This document shows positions 16,366-24,575 of a stretch of 25,455 nt of DNA, piece by piece (positions within the stretch are counted from its first letter, which is position 1; the number at the start of each line of letters is the position of its first letter). The notes below the pieces were generated by a model that saw only the letters and a list, made by a program, of their open reading frames with translations, was not told the origin of the DNA and made no database searches. The position numbers and the translations under genes are program-made. The stretch is from Citromicrobium sp. (lineage in GTDB: Bacteria; Pseudomonadota; Alphaproteobacteria; Sphingomonadales; Sphingomonadaceae). The stretch spans positions 1 through 25,455 of the forward strand of contig QFNA01000012.1 in the NCBI GenBank assembly GCA_003248395.1, written 5' to 3'.

Positions 16366-17190
16366 TCATTCAAAGTTGAATCGCGGGAGTCTTATGACTG
16401 GGCCGCCGCCATCGCCGCCATCGCCGCCATTGCCGCCATCGCCGCCATCGCCGCCATCGCCGGCATCGCCGCCATCGACGTCATACCCGTTTACCATTGA
16501 AATTTCACCGGCCTCGTACTGGTCCTCGAGGACGTCGCAATCCAAGCCGAGGTCAAAGTATTCAAAAATGCTCCACTCACCGTCATCTACCTTGCATTGA
16601 GTAGCCCTTGCGGGGCCAGCAAATTCCTCAACAATATCACTTGAAAACGTGACGACATCACGATTTTCATTGATCCAGTATCCGGCTGATTCAAGTCCAA
16701 ATATTTGTTCATCAGGTGGAGCGATCCATCCGCGCTTGTGGATGGGATCGTTCCCCTTGCCGTTAACATTCTTGTGTACGTGGCAATCAAAGTTCATCTT
16801 GTACTGGGTTTGCTTGGCTTCTGTTCTCACGATTTTTGTGGTGTGTAGGTTGAATACATTAACTCCGATTATTACGTAACCAAGATCATAGTCACCCAAA
16901 AATTTGAATTCGTTGGGCGACAACAGTTCCCCTCTTTGACCTTGAGGATCGTCGTAGTTCGGCCCCGTCTGGGCTGGCCCATATTCAATTTGCGGCTCTC
17001 CGATCTGTTGGCGTTCGCCCAAAACCGCGGTGGCCTCGAACCCGCTTGTTATCGACGGCTCTGCCATGCACATGGCGTCCAGGTCTTCCTGGGTCGGGGT
17101 GTTGTCCTCGGTCACCTCCGCGAAGGCCGGTGAGGCGGAAGTGGCAATCAGCGCAAACGCGGAAATGCCGCAAGTAAGTTTTCTGGTCAT
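16366..17190 (-). CDS. hypothetical secreted protein with Gly/Asp repeat tail, low GC
   Basis: A 274-residue protein with a clear signal peptide (MTRKLTCGISAFALIATSASPAFA|EV) and a GGGAG-type ribosome site about 8 bases before the ATG at 17190. The mature part has four Cys (in AMCMAE, NFDCHVH, ATQCKVD and GLDCDVL), which could form two disulfides. The core shows beta-rich stretches such as YDLGYVIIGVNVFNLHTTKIV. The C-terminus is a run of GGD/GGN triplets encoded by 9-base repeats, then PVIRLPRFNFE. I recognise no family. The core (about 16500-16960) is visibly poorer in GC than its neighbours and uses A/T-ending codons, which suggests fairly recent acquisition. The neighbouring receptor downstream is 153 bases away on the same strand; a link is possible but unproven. 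Confidence 0.75.
   Translation of the reverse strand: MTRKLTCGISAFALIATSASPAFAEVTEDNTPTQEDLDAMCMAEPSITSGFEATAVLGERQQIGEPQIEYGPAQTGPNYDDPQGQRGELLSPNEFKFLGDYDLGYVIIGVNVFNLHTTKIVRTEAKQTQYKMNFDCHVHKNVNGKGNDPIHKRGWIAPPDEQIFGLESAGYWINENRDVVTFSSDIVEEFAGPARATQCKVDDGEWSIFEYFDLGLDCDVLEDQYEAGEISMVNGYDVDGGDAGDGGDGGDGGNGGDGGDGGGPVIRLPRFNFE
16405..16476. repeat. eight tandem 9-base repeats inside a gene
   Basis: Eight contiguous units of GCCGCCATC (unit 3 has ATT, unit 7 has GGC instead of GCC). On the minus strand they encode repeated Gly-Asp-Gly triplets in the secreted protein's C-terminal tail. The high identity between units predicts length variation by slippage, with the frame kept because the unit is a multiple of three. 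Confidence 0.9.
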
Positions 17191-17494
17191 GTCATTCTCC
17201 CTTTATCCAGGGCGCCGGGCTCGTCGGTCGGCTCCTTCGGCGCTGTACTTTTCGCGATCCGTGTTGTTTTTCAGGAGCATCCGCGGCGAAGCGGGCGATC
17301 GGCGCGTCATTGCGCCGAGACCTTTCCCCCCTTTGCAGCGAACGCCCCCGTTCCTGTTCGAGGGGAAAAAACTAACACGGTCTGGCAAGACCCGCTATGC
17401 CAGGCGTCTCACGGACTCGTCTCAGCGTCTCAAATGCATTTGACTCCCACCTTGGGACACCGTAAAATTCCGGGCGGTCGCGCAGGGGCAGGGG
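17191..17494. promoter_or_regulatory. divergent intergenic region upstream of the AraC-type regulator
   Basis: 304 bases between the low-GC secreted protein gene and the regulator. Near the regulator it holds three copies of CGTCTCA (17405-17411, 17418-17424, 17426-17432) and a perfect 14-base palindrome TCAAATGCATTTGA (17430-17443) that overlaps the last copy. These are good candidates for regulator binding sites. No coding frame is convincing here, and I could not place a -10/-35 pair with confidence. Confidence 0.5.
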
Positions 17495-18469
17495 GTGAAG
17501 CTGGGCGATCGTTCGAATTTCGTGCATGCCGCGCAGTTCCGCGGTATTTCGACCGAAGCGGCGCCTGCAAAGGAGCGGTTCGATTTCTGGCACGAGCTGT
17601 TCCCGCATATCGACATGCGGCGCACGACCGAGGACGGTCTCTATTCGGCCGGTGCGCAAAGTTGCCTGGGTGACGATGGTGCAGCCTTCACCGATCTCGT
17701 CTGCGCGCCGACAGCATCGCGTTTTTACGATGGGCGGTCCGATCACATGCAATTGTGCCTGGTGCAGCAGGGCAGTTTCGGCTTCATCCAGGGAAAGGAC
17801 GAACGGTTATGGCTGGAAGCGGGCGGCGGCCTGCTGCTGCACGATACGCATCGGCGGGCGGAAACCTACTCCGAACAGAGCTATCGCGCCGTGCATGTGA
17901 CCTTGCCCCGCGCGGCCGTCTATCGCGCCATGGGCCGCAATCCCATCGAAGGTTCGGCGGCGCTCAGGGCGCTGCCTGCCACGCCGCTGGGTCACTTGCT
18001 GATCGACCAGCTTGCCGCATTATCGCGCCATGGGCCGAAAATGAACGGCGAGGAGGCTGCCGCGGCAATGCGACTGTTGAGCGGCCTGGCGCTCACATAT
18101 CTCGACAGTCTTGATCCACATCCTGAACAGGACGAGCATGGCGACGCGCTGTTCGCCAGCGCCTGCCATTTCATCGAGACGCATGTCGAAAGCCCGGCAC
18201 TGACTTCTGAAACCATCTCGCGGGCGATCGGATGTTCGCGCGCAACGCTTTACCGGATGTTCGAGTGGCGCGGCCTCACGGTTGCAGAGGAAATTCGCAA
18301 TTGTCGGCTCAATCACAGCCGCTCGCTCTTGCGCGACCATTCCCTCGATATTGGAGACGTCGCCATTCGATCGGGCTATGGCGATCTGTCGGCGTTCGGC
18401 AGGGCATTCAAACGCCGCTTCGGCATGTCCCCCGGGGAATGGCGGCATGAGGCGGCGTTGCAGGATTAG
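17495..18469 (+). CDS. AraC family transcriptional regulator
   Basis: A 324-residue regulator. The N-terminal part (about 1-180) resembles the AraC-binding-like domain of the AraC_binding_2 type (FDFWHELFPHIDMR..., LQLCLVQQGSFGF-like strand MQLCLVQQGSFGFIQG, LLLHDTHRRAETYSEQSY). The C-terminal part (about 215-320) carries two helix-turn-helix motifs: SETISRAIGCSRATLYRMFEWRG, then DIGDVAIRSGYGDLSAFGRAFKRRFGMSPGEWR, the signature of the family. The start is a GTG at 17495 preceded by a purine-rich AGGGGCAGGGG; no in-frame ATG lies before residue 40. Effector and targets are unknown. The divergent secreted protein gene and the receptor behind it are the nearest candidates, and repeats in the shared upstream region fit autoregulation. 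Confidence 0.92.
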   Translation: MKLGDRSNFVHAAQFRGISTEAAPAKERFDFWHELFPHIDMRRTTEDGLYSAGAQSCLGDDGAAFTDLVCAPTASRFYDGRSDHMQLCLVQQGSFGFIQGKDERLWLEAGGGLLLHDTHRRAETYSEQSYRAVHVTLPRAAVYRAMGRNPIEGSAALRALPATPLGHLLIDQLAALSRHGPKMNGEEAAAAMRLLSGLALTYLDSLDPHPEQDEHGDALFASACHFIETHVESPALTSETISRAIGCSRATLYRMFEWRGLTVAEEIRNCRLNHSRSLLRDHSLDIGDVAIRSGYGDLSAFGRAFKRRFGMSPGEWRHEAALQD

Positions 18470-18569
18470 CGGATTTGTGGCGTTTCGGGCTAACGGGGAA
18501 GGCCGGATTCTCCTTGCTTCATATCACCGCGATGGTCTTTATGACAGCCGTTAGTCGAGTGCTTGCCAG

Positions 18570-20021
18570 TCATTGGCTTTGCTCTTTGCGTAACTCGTCC
18601 AGCTCTTCTTGGCGCGCACGTTCGCGGGCGCTGGCGGCGACCTGGTCAGTCGTTTCGCTTGCGCGTTTCCGGGCCTGCCATTGTTCGAACTCGCGCTTGA
18701 GCCCTTCGCGGTCCGCTTGTCCCCCCTGTAGCGCAGCAAGATATTCGAGCAGGCCGCCCTTGCGCGCGTAGGCGAGCGTGCGGGTGTCCCCGGCACCTTC
18801 GCCATTGAGGACTTCTTGCATCTGGGCGGCAGTGAGCGTCTTGATTTCGAGGTTGCGCAGCGCGGAGTTGCGGGCATCGGTTGCATTGGCCAGACCCATT
18901 CCCTCGAACATCTCGACCTTCTTTTCCAATGCTTCCATCTGGTTGCCTAGCATTCCGCCAAGTCCGAGGGCAGCAAGCCCGGACTGTGCTGCATCCATCG
19001 ATTTTTGAGCCCTTGCGATTTGGGATCGCATTTCCTTGAGCTGCGCGCGCGCCTTATCGAGTTCCGCCTTTGCCTCGCGCATCTCGCGCTGACTTTTTTC
19101 GTCTTCGAGCTTGAGGCTCAGGGCCATGATCGTCTTGAACGGGATCAAGGCTGTGGTGCCTTCGATGGGCCGATAATCCCTGTCCTGGCGCGAAATCCAG
19201 AATCGCTGTGGCTTTCCCTTGTTACCCTGCTCCGAAGTACCCTCAACGAACATTGCCAGTTGGACATGCCGGGTCTTGTCGACCGCCAGTCCGACGCCCG
19301 TGATAGTAAATGTGCCCTCTTCGGTCACTTGCTTGCGATTGAGATCGCGGGCGACCAGCGCCCAAGCCGGACGGCCATCTACGGTAATTTCACCAAGAAC
19401 GTTGGCGACCCGTCCGAATTCGAGCAGGTCCTTTCGTTCCTGGATGGCATTATCGATATCGCGTCTGAGATCAGATAAACTGAAATGATCGCGAAGAGGG
19501 GAAAGCACGCCAGAGACGACAGGAATTCCCAACGAGTCCTGAACATCGCCAAGGGATAGTGCCCCAGCGGCTCCGGACAATGCCGAAAGCATTAGTGGAA
19601 ACATCTTCATAGCCGTTTCGCGTTCGATCGCGTATTGATCTTCCAGCAACATGTACTCGACTTCCTTGGGACGAACGAGCGAATGGCCGAGCGAGTCTGG
19701 CTGCCCCTGGCAGCGAAGGCGCAGCGGTCGCCTGGTGTTGTAGTCGTCGCCATCCGCCGGCACCGCAAAATTGTAGCGATCGGGATTGCAGACCGAAGAA
19801 TAGAGCATAACTGGCTGGATCGTGGGCCGCGAATATTGCGTCGTTCCCATATCGTGCTGTTCGCTGACGATATATGTCTCCGCCTGGCGCACTACGTCAG
19901 CCTTTTGCGCGAGCATCCGTTCGACGATCGCGGAAGCCTGATCGTCGGCTTGAGCAGGAGGTGAGCCTAGCGCCAGACATCCCGCGCCGACAGTCGCCAG
20001 AAGTGCTCGTGTGCATAGCAT
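18570..20021 (-). CDS. secreted protein with LolA-like central part and coiled coil, function unknown
   Basis: A 483-residue protein with a signal peptide (MLCTRALLATVGAGCLALGSPPAQA|DD). The ATG at 20021 follows GAGGAT by 6 bases and gives a proper signal sequence, although the same frame stays open further upstream. The middle (WALVARDLNRKQ..., GVGLAVDKTRHVQLAMFVEG..., FWISRQDRDYRPIEGTTALIPFKTIM) looks like the curved-sheet fold of LolA/outer-membrane lipoprotein-sorting proteins, in which a cargo's oxidation or lipid state is read. This is a guess from pattern. Residues about 320-390 (DEKSQREMREAKAELDKARAQLKEMRSQIARAQ) form a strong coiled coil, and the C-terminus is again charged and helical. 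It lies 23 bases downstream of the LamG-like gene and is very probably co-transcribed with it. Confidence 0.7.
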   Translation of the reverse strand: MLCTRALLATVGAGCLALGSPPAQADDQASAIVERMLAQKADVVRQAETYIVSEQHDMGTTQYSRPTIQPVMLYSSVCNPDRYNFAVPADGDDYNTRRPLRLRCQGQPDSLGHSLVRPKEVEYMLLEDQYAIERETAMKMFPLMLSALSGAAGALSLGDVQDSLGIPVVSGVLSPLRDHFSLSDLRRDIDNAIQERKDLLEFGRVANVLGEITVDGRPAWALVARDLNRKQVTEEGTFTITGVGLAVDKTRHVQLAMFVEGTSEQGNKGKPQRFWISRQDRDYRPIEGTTALIPFKTIMALSLKLEDEKSQREMREAKAELDKARAQLKEMRSQIARAQKSMDAAQSGLAALGLGGMLGNQMEALEKKVEMFEGMGLANATDARNSALRNLEIKTLTAAQMQEVLNGEGAGDTRTLAYARKGGLLEYLAALQGGQADREGLKREFEQWQARKRASETTDQVAASARERARQEELDELRKEQSQ

Positions 20022-20044
20022 ATCGATCCTCGCTTTCCTTTGAA

Positions 20045-20977
20045 TTAGCGCGCAGTATCCGCCGTGTTGCGGCGTATTGCGTCGATCTGGGCGGGTGTCA
20101 GCGCGGCATTGTAAAGCCGCACATCGTCCAGCGCGACGTAGCGCTTCTCGTACCCGGCGCTGTTGAAATCGTCGGCACCTACGAAGATGTGATGCCGCCC
20201 TGCTCCTGGGCCCTGCCTCGCCGGGAGGGATTCGATCTTGCGGCCCTCGCCAGCGGTCGCCTGATGAACATCGTCGTCCTGCTGAATGCGGAAAGTGCCG
20301 GTATTCGTGTCGACAGTGGCGGCGACGAACACCCATTGCCTGATGGGAAAGGGTCGCGGGTGGGTTACCTGCGAGCCACTACGCAGGTTGATTGAACGCT
20401 TGCCGGTCAGCGTGACCAGCAACCCGCTACCGAGGCCGAGCGAGAAGAGTTCGCGTTCCGAGGTGCTGTCTGCATTGACGCGGACCCACATCGTCACCGT
20501 CGCGCGGGGATTCGCCTGCTGATCGAACTCGTAGGGTATCGTCACTGCGCCGCCTAGACCGAAGGATAACGCCTGCCCTTCTTCACCCTGAATATAGAAG
20601 GGTTGGTTGGCGCCGGCCGGAACATAGAGCGAAGCCGCGCCGGCAGTGCCGAGGTTCTCGACCGAACCGTTTAGCGGTAAATGGACTAGGGGTAGTTCGG
20701 CGTTCTCGGCGGATTGCCCCGGCGCGGAAGTGCCACCTTGATTTGTGGGCAGAAACTCGACCGTATCGCCCTTGCGCTCCGCCGCCTGGATGCATCGTTC
20801 ATCGCCCATCACGCAGCGCGTGACACGTCGCGTCTCGCGATCGATCTTGGCTTCAACCTCGCTAGTTACGGCTCTTTCGGCGCGCTTCAGCAGACCGTCG
20901 AGAAACTGGGCCTGCGCTCCGGATGCCGCCGCGCATGCAGAGAATGCGAGGATGGCGGAGAGTTTCTTGTGATGCAT
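20045..20977 (-). CDS. secreted LamG/concanavalin-A-like domain protein
   Basis: A 310-residue protein with a signal peptide (MHHKKLSAILAFSACAAASGAQA|QF). A short charged helical region with two Cys (RCVMGDERCIQAAER) follows, then a jelly-roll LamG-like domain from about residue 90 to the end. Its marks are LPLNGSVENLGTAG, YIQGEEGQALSFGLGGAVTIPYEF, ATVTMWVRVNAD, FPIRQWVFVAATVDTNTGTFRI, HHIFVGADDFN and ALDDVRLYNAALTPAQIDAI, the order seen in LamG/laminin-G-like repeats. Such domains bind glycans or proteins at the surface. The ATG at 20977 is chosen for the signal peptide. It heads a two-gene operon with the coiled-coil protein and is divergent from the LuxR-type regulator. The ligand is unknown. 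Confidence 0.85.
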   Translation of the reverse strand: MHHKKLSAILAFSACAAASGAQAQFLDGLLKRAERAVTSEVEAKIDRETRRVTRCVMGDERCIQAAERKGDTVEFLPTNQGGTSAPGQSAENAELPLVHLPLNGSVENLGTAGAASLYVPAGANQPFYIQGEEGQALSFGLGGAVTIPYEFDQQANPRATVTMWVRVNADSTSERELFSLGLGSGLLVTLTGKRSINLRSGSQVTHPRPFPIRQWVFVAATVDTNTGTFRIQQDDDVHQATAGEGRKIESLPARQGPGAGRHHIFVGADDFNSAGYEKRYVALDDVRLYNAALTPAQIDAIRRNTADTAR

Positions 20978-21187
20978 TTTCCAAGCTCCGATGAGACATT
21001 GCCGGCGCGGGTGGCGGGGGCATTCACTGCTCACAGTTTCGGCGAGGAAACCGGCACTTCAAAGACCTCCCGACCTTCAAGGGTTCGACGAGTCACCTCA
21101 CTCTTCGCATCTTTCCAGAAGCTAAGTGAACCGCGCTCCATGCTGAGATATGCGAAGGAGCAGAGCAGCGCATCGGGGCCGCTACCC

Positions 21188-21216
21188 ATATTTCGGCGGC
21201 TACCTATTTTTGACAA
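21188..21216 (-). promoter_or_regulatory. candidate promoter of the LamG operon
   Basis: On the minus strand, TTGTCA (21216-21211) and AAATAT (21193-21188) with a 17-base spacer. This would give a leader of about 200 bases before the ATG at 20977. Confidence 0.4.
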
Positions 21217-21230
21217 TTTTGTACCTGCCG

Positions 21231-21258
21231 TTGTCTGAAGAGCGGCTTTCCTTATCCT
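21231..21258 (+). promoter_or_regulatory. candidate promoter of the LuxR-type regulator
   Basis: TTGTCT (21231-21236) and TATCCT (21253-21258) with a 16-base spacer, about 90 bases before the ATG at 21347. It sits back to back with the minus-strand candidate. Confidence 0.4.
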
Positions 21259-21346
21259 GCAGTCTATGGGGTGGCGCTGCCGCGTACGCAGCCTTCACAC
21301 CTCAAGCAGTCGATCGCAGTCTGGAGATCGAGAAAGGGGGGGCATC

Positions 21347-23926
21347 ATGCTTGTCGAGCGCGACAGTTGTTTGCAGCGGATGATGACATGGGCGAAAAGC
21401 GCCAGATCCGGTCGCGGGACAATGATCCTCGTCAGTGGCGAGGCGGGAATCGGCAAGACGAGCCTGCTCCAGGAATTTCAGCAAAGCGTTGCGGGTGACT
21501 TCCAGATTGCCTGGGGTGGCTGTGAGCAACTCTTCACGCCGCGCGCCCTGGGGCCGTTGCTCGATATGTCCGACGCGTTGGGCGGTGACATCCGGAGTCT
21601 AATGGCGGGAGAATTCAAATCGACTGACGTCTTCGATGGGTTACTCCACCATCTCAGGGACTGTCAGATCACCAAACTACTGATTTTCGAGGACGTGCAT
21701 TGGGCCGACCATGCCACGCTGGATCTCCTGAAGTTCCTTGGGCGCCGCATTGCGATGCTAAATGCCGTCATCGTCCTCAGCTATCGTGATGACGAGATCA
21801 TTGATACGCATCCGCTGCAGCAAGTCATTGGCGACATTCCGGAAACGCATCTTCGCCGCATGCCGCTGCGACGCCTGACCCGCAATGGCGTAGCCTCAAT
21901 CGATGTCCAGGGACTCTACAAACCGGACAAACTTCTGGAAATCACAGGCGGGAATCCCTTTTTCGTCACGGAGCTTCTCGCTGCTCATGAGGCTGGCGAC
22001 GAGGATGTTCCCGTTTCGGTTCGCGATTCGGTGAATACGCGCCTGAACCGGCTCCAGGACGATGAGCGATCATTCCTCGAGACGATGAGCGTCGTGCCTG
22101 CTGCGTTCACCCTCGAGCTGGCTTCCGACCTGTTCGGTTCAGCAGGCGATGCGCTCGCGATGACCTGCATCGAGCGCGGGCTGCTGGTGGACGAAGCACC
22201 GGGAAAGCTTCGCTTCCGCCACGAACTGGCGCGTCTGGCGACCATGTCTCGGCTAAGTTCGGTTCAACTGCAGGCAGTGCATGAACGTGTGTTGGGCGCC
22301 TTGGAGGATAGTGCGGACCCTTCGCTCGATCTGCTTGTTCACCATGCCGCCGGAGCGCTCGATGGTGCGAAGGTCCTCCAACTTGCTCCTCGCGCGGGCC
22401 GACGAGCGGCAGCGCTCGGAGCGCACCGCGAGGCGGCCTTGCATTTCGAAGCCGCGCTGCGCTTCGTTGACGAAGCCGAGCCGGAGCTGGCAGCCGAGTT
22501 GTATGAAAGTTGGGCCTATGAAGCCGGTCTGGCCTTGCGGATCGACGACGATGTGATCGAGGCGCGCCGTCATGCGATCACCCTATGGCGAGCCTTGGAC
22601 CGTCCGAGCAGGATCGGCGACAATTTGCGCTGGAACGAGGCCGTAAGAACACTTGAGGAGGCGCCTCCGTCGGCAGAGCGCGCGATGGCTTATAGCTTCC
22701 GGTCGCAACTGCACATGCTGAACGATCGCATGGGGGATGCGATCGAGTGGGGCGAACGGGCGCTGACGCTCGCCCGAGACGTGGGCGATGTCGAAACAAG
22801 GATTCACGCACTCAACAATGTCGGAACGGCGAAAGCCTATTCCGACGACATAGAGGGCGTCGAGATGCTGGAGGAAAGTCTCTCCCTGGCGACCAGACAC
22901 GGATTTCACGAACATGCGGCGCGCGTATTCACAAACCTCGGGTGCTATTATCTCGATTTTCGACGTTTCGATCGGGCCGAGCGCACCATCAACGAAGGGA
23001 TCGCATTCGACACGCGGCATGATCTCGATGCATGGACGCACTACCTCGTCGGCGTGCTCGCCCAATTGCGCTTGGAGCAAGGACGTTTGGCGGATGCGGA
23101 GAAGATCGCCCAGGGCGTGCTGACGCTGGATCGCCTGACGCTTCTGATGAAACTACCGGCGCGCACTGCCTTGGCGAAAGTCAAGATGCGCGCGGGGCAA
23201 GCTGATGCTCGCTCAGCGCTGATGGAGGCTCTCGAACAGGCGCTCGGAACTGAAGAAAAACAGTACATCGTTCCCATGCGCCTCGCGCTTGTCGAATATG
23301 CCTGGCTCAATGAACTGCCAAAGCTGGCTCGCGAACAGATCCAGCATCTTGCCGAAATCGATCGCTCTCTATTCAACCCTTGGCATGAAGGTGAATACAT
23401 TCTCTGGGCGCAGCGCACCGGGCACGATCCGGGCATTTCATCGACGCGCAGAATTCCCGAACCTTTTGCCGCTGAGCTTGCCGGTGAAGGCGAGCACGCG
23501 GCCTCTCTCTGGCTCGAAATAGGCTCGCCATATTCTGCCGCTTGCTCCTACATGGCGACGGCCAGGCGCAAGCCCGCCTCGCGCCTCGCGAAGGCGCTGA
23601 AGCTGCTCACGCCTATCGGAGCGTCCGCTGCCGAAAACAAAGCACGGCAGTTGGCCTCTTCCCTGGGCGTCAGAGGCGAAATGCCGCGTGCCAGACGAGG
23701 CCCCTATCGGGCCGCACGTACGCACCCTCTCGGGCTGACGAGAAGGGAGCAAGAAGTGTTGAGCAGGATCGTCGCGGGCGCGACCAACAAGGAGATCGCA
23801 ACGCAATTGTCCTGTTCTTCAAGGACAATCGAACATCATGTGTCCTCGGTTCTTGCGAAGCTAAATGTACGAAACAGGATCGAAGCCATGATCCGTGTAC
23901 AGAACGAGCCATGGATCGCCGATTGA
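21347..23926 (+). CDS. large ATP-binding LuxR family regulator (MalT/LAL type)
   Basis: An 859-residue regulator. The N-terminal AAA/STAND ATPase shows Walker A GEAGIGKTS (31-39), Walker B LLIFEDVHWAD (111-121), and ITGGNPFFVTELL typical of these ATPases. The middle (about 350-770) is helical with TPR-like repeats (ERALTLARDVGDVETRIHALNNVGTA..., FTNLGCYYLDFRRFDRAERTI, LEQGRLADAEKIA). The C-terminus is a LuxR/GerE helix-turn-helix from about residue 797: LTRREQEVLSRIVAGATNKEIA, then SSRTIEHHVSSVLAKLNVRNRIEA. Such proteins bind an inducer on the repeats, oligomerise with ATP and activate transcription. The ATG at 21347 follows AAGGGGGGG. It is divergent from the LamG operon, which is its most obvious candidate target. 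The inducer is unknown. Confidence 0.95.
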   Translation: MLVERDSCLQRMMTWAKSARSGRGTMILVSGEAGIGKTSLLQEFQQSVAGDFQIAWGGCEQLFTPRALGPLLDMSDALGGDIRSLMAGEFKSTDVFDGLLHHLRDCQITKLLIFEDVHWADHATLDLLKFLGRRIAMLNAVIVLSYRDDEIIDTHPLQQVIGDIPETHLRRMPLRRLTRNGVASIDVQGLYKPDKLLEITGGNPFFVTELLAAHEAGDEDVPVSVRDSVNTRLNRLQDDERSFLETMSVVPAAFTLELASDLFGSAGDALAMTCIERGLLVDEAPGKLRFRHELARLATMSRLSSVQLQAVHERVLGALEDSADPSLDLLVHHAAGALDGAKVLQLAPRAGRRAAALGAHREAALHFEAALRFVDEAEPELAAELYESWAYEAGLALRIDDDVIEARRHAITLWRALDRPSRIGDNLRWNEAVRTLEEAPPSAERAMAYSFRSQLHMLNDRMGDAIEWGERALTLARDVGDVETRIHALNNVGTAKAYSDDIEGVEMLEESLSLATRHGFHEHAARVFTNLGCYYLDFRRFDRAERTINEGIAFDTRHDLDAWTHYLVGVLAQLRLEQGRLADAEKIAQGVLTLDRLTLLMKLPARTALAKVKMRAGQADARSALMEALEQALGTEEKQYIVPMRLALVEYAWLNELPKLAREQIQHLAEIDRSLFNPWHEGEYILWAQRTGHDPGISSTRRIPEPFAAELAGEGEHAASLWLEIGSPYSAACSYMATARRKPASRLAKALKLLTPIGASAAENKARQLASSLGVRGEMPRARRGPYRAARTHPLGLTRREQEVLSRIVAGATNKEIATQLSCSSRTIEHHVSSVLAKLNVRNRIEAMIRVQNEPWIAD

Positions 23927-23953
23927 CGGAGTGGAGGATAGACAAATGGACGT

Positions 23954-24265
23954 ATGGTCGATCGCGGGCAGGGACCGGTCATACCGTTGTCGCAGCGTCA
24001 GGTTGTATCCTATCTTGAAGGACGTAACATCGAAGGCATATTTGTTCGAAAGGGTGAGGAGGTTGAAGCCGCCGCTCCCATTCTGGCACTCAAACAGACG
24101 GAGACTGCCTACAGCCTGACCAACAACTTCCCCCGTAGGAAGAAATTGCGCGCGAGAGTGGTCCGTCTGGAGGCCGAGGTTCTTCAAATTGGCGAACAGC
24201 GCTCTGTTCTCGACTATCTATTGCGGCCGATCAACAGGGTGTCTCAACGGGCATTCCGCGAGTGA
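23954..24265 (+). pseudogene. remnant of a type I secretion adaptor (HlyD family) with internal deletion
   Basis: An open frame of 103 residues. Its first two thirds (IPLSQRQVVSYLEGRNIEGIFVRKGEEVEAAAPILALKQTE, then a helix LRARVVRLEAEV) match the part of T1SS membrane-fusion proteins around the lipoyl half-motif (VVSYLEGG-IV-EILVREGDxVxAGxPLLRL). Its last third (IGEQRSVLDYLLRPINRVSQRAFRE) matches the extreme C-terminus of the same family (TGERTxLxYLxxPLxxxxxRAFRE). A full-length adaptor is over 400 residues, so about 300 residues between these parts and the N-terminal membrane anchor are missing. An in-frame TAG lies just upstream (23939-23941), and the best ribosome site (GGAGG, 23933-23937) fits a different frame. 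No ABC transporter or other secretion gene is nearby. Confidence 0.7.
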
Positions 24266-24575
24266 GCGAACAGCTTCTCAACCGACACCGCGTGCCTTTT
24301 CTGCAACAGTAAATGGAAGTTCGGTCGCGTTCGCCGGTGTCAGATGCCAGCCAAAACTGTCTGGAATTTGCCAGCTTGGCCACTGAGTGCATGTATTTCA
24401 GGCGATTTTTTCGATTACGAAACGGGGCGTATCTGGAAGTAAAGAAAAGCCGGACAACTTCCTAATTGCTCTCGGAACCAATTCCGGACTACAGGGTTAC
24501 GGGGACGGCAGTTATTGCCGAAGGTTCACAAATGCGTGATCTTTATGTGGGATCGTGCGAAAAACGGGAAGAACT
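24266..24575. other. intergenic region upstream of the OmpA-family gene
   Basis: 310 bases with no convincing frame. It is more AT-rich than the coding parts. It holds a small GGAACCAATTCC inverted repeat (about 24474-24485) and a short hairpin CGGCAGTTATTGCCG (about 24507-24521). It should contain the promoter of the OmpA-family gene, but no clear -35/-10 pair stands out. Confidence 0.45.

Larger units (their letters stand above)
20978..21346. other. divergent intergenic region between the LamG operon and the LuxR-type regulator
   Basis: 369 bases with two opposed promoter candidates (listed separately) near its centre. A minus-strand frame at 21031-21189 could encode about 52 residues (MGSGPDALLCSFAYLS...), but it has no ribosome site and no recognisable family, and its proposed start lies within the promoter candidate. 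I treat it as leader sequence. Confidence 0.5.

Noticed and set aside
21031..21189. Small minus-strand frame upstream of the LamG gene
   Set aside because: No ribosome site, no recognisable family, and its start falls within the promoter candidate; kept only as a remark.
23946..24119. Frame starting at the ATG with the best ribosome site after the LuxR-type gene
   Set aside because: Its product (MDVWSIAGRDRSYR...) has no resemblance to a family, while the overlapping frame carries clear HlyD motifs.
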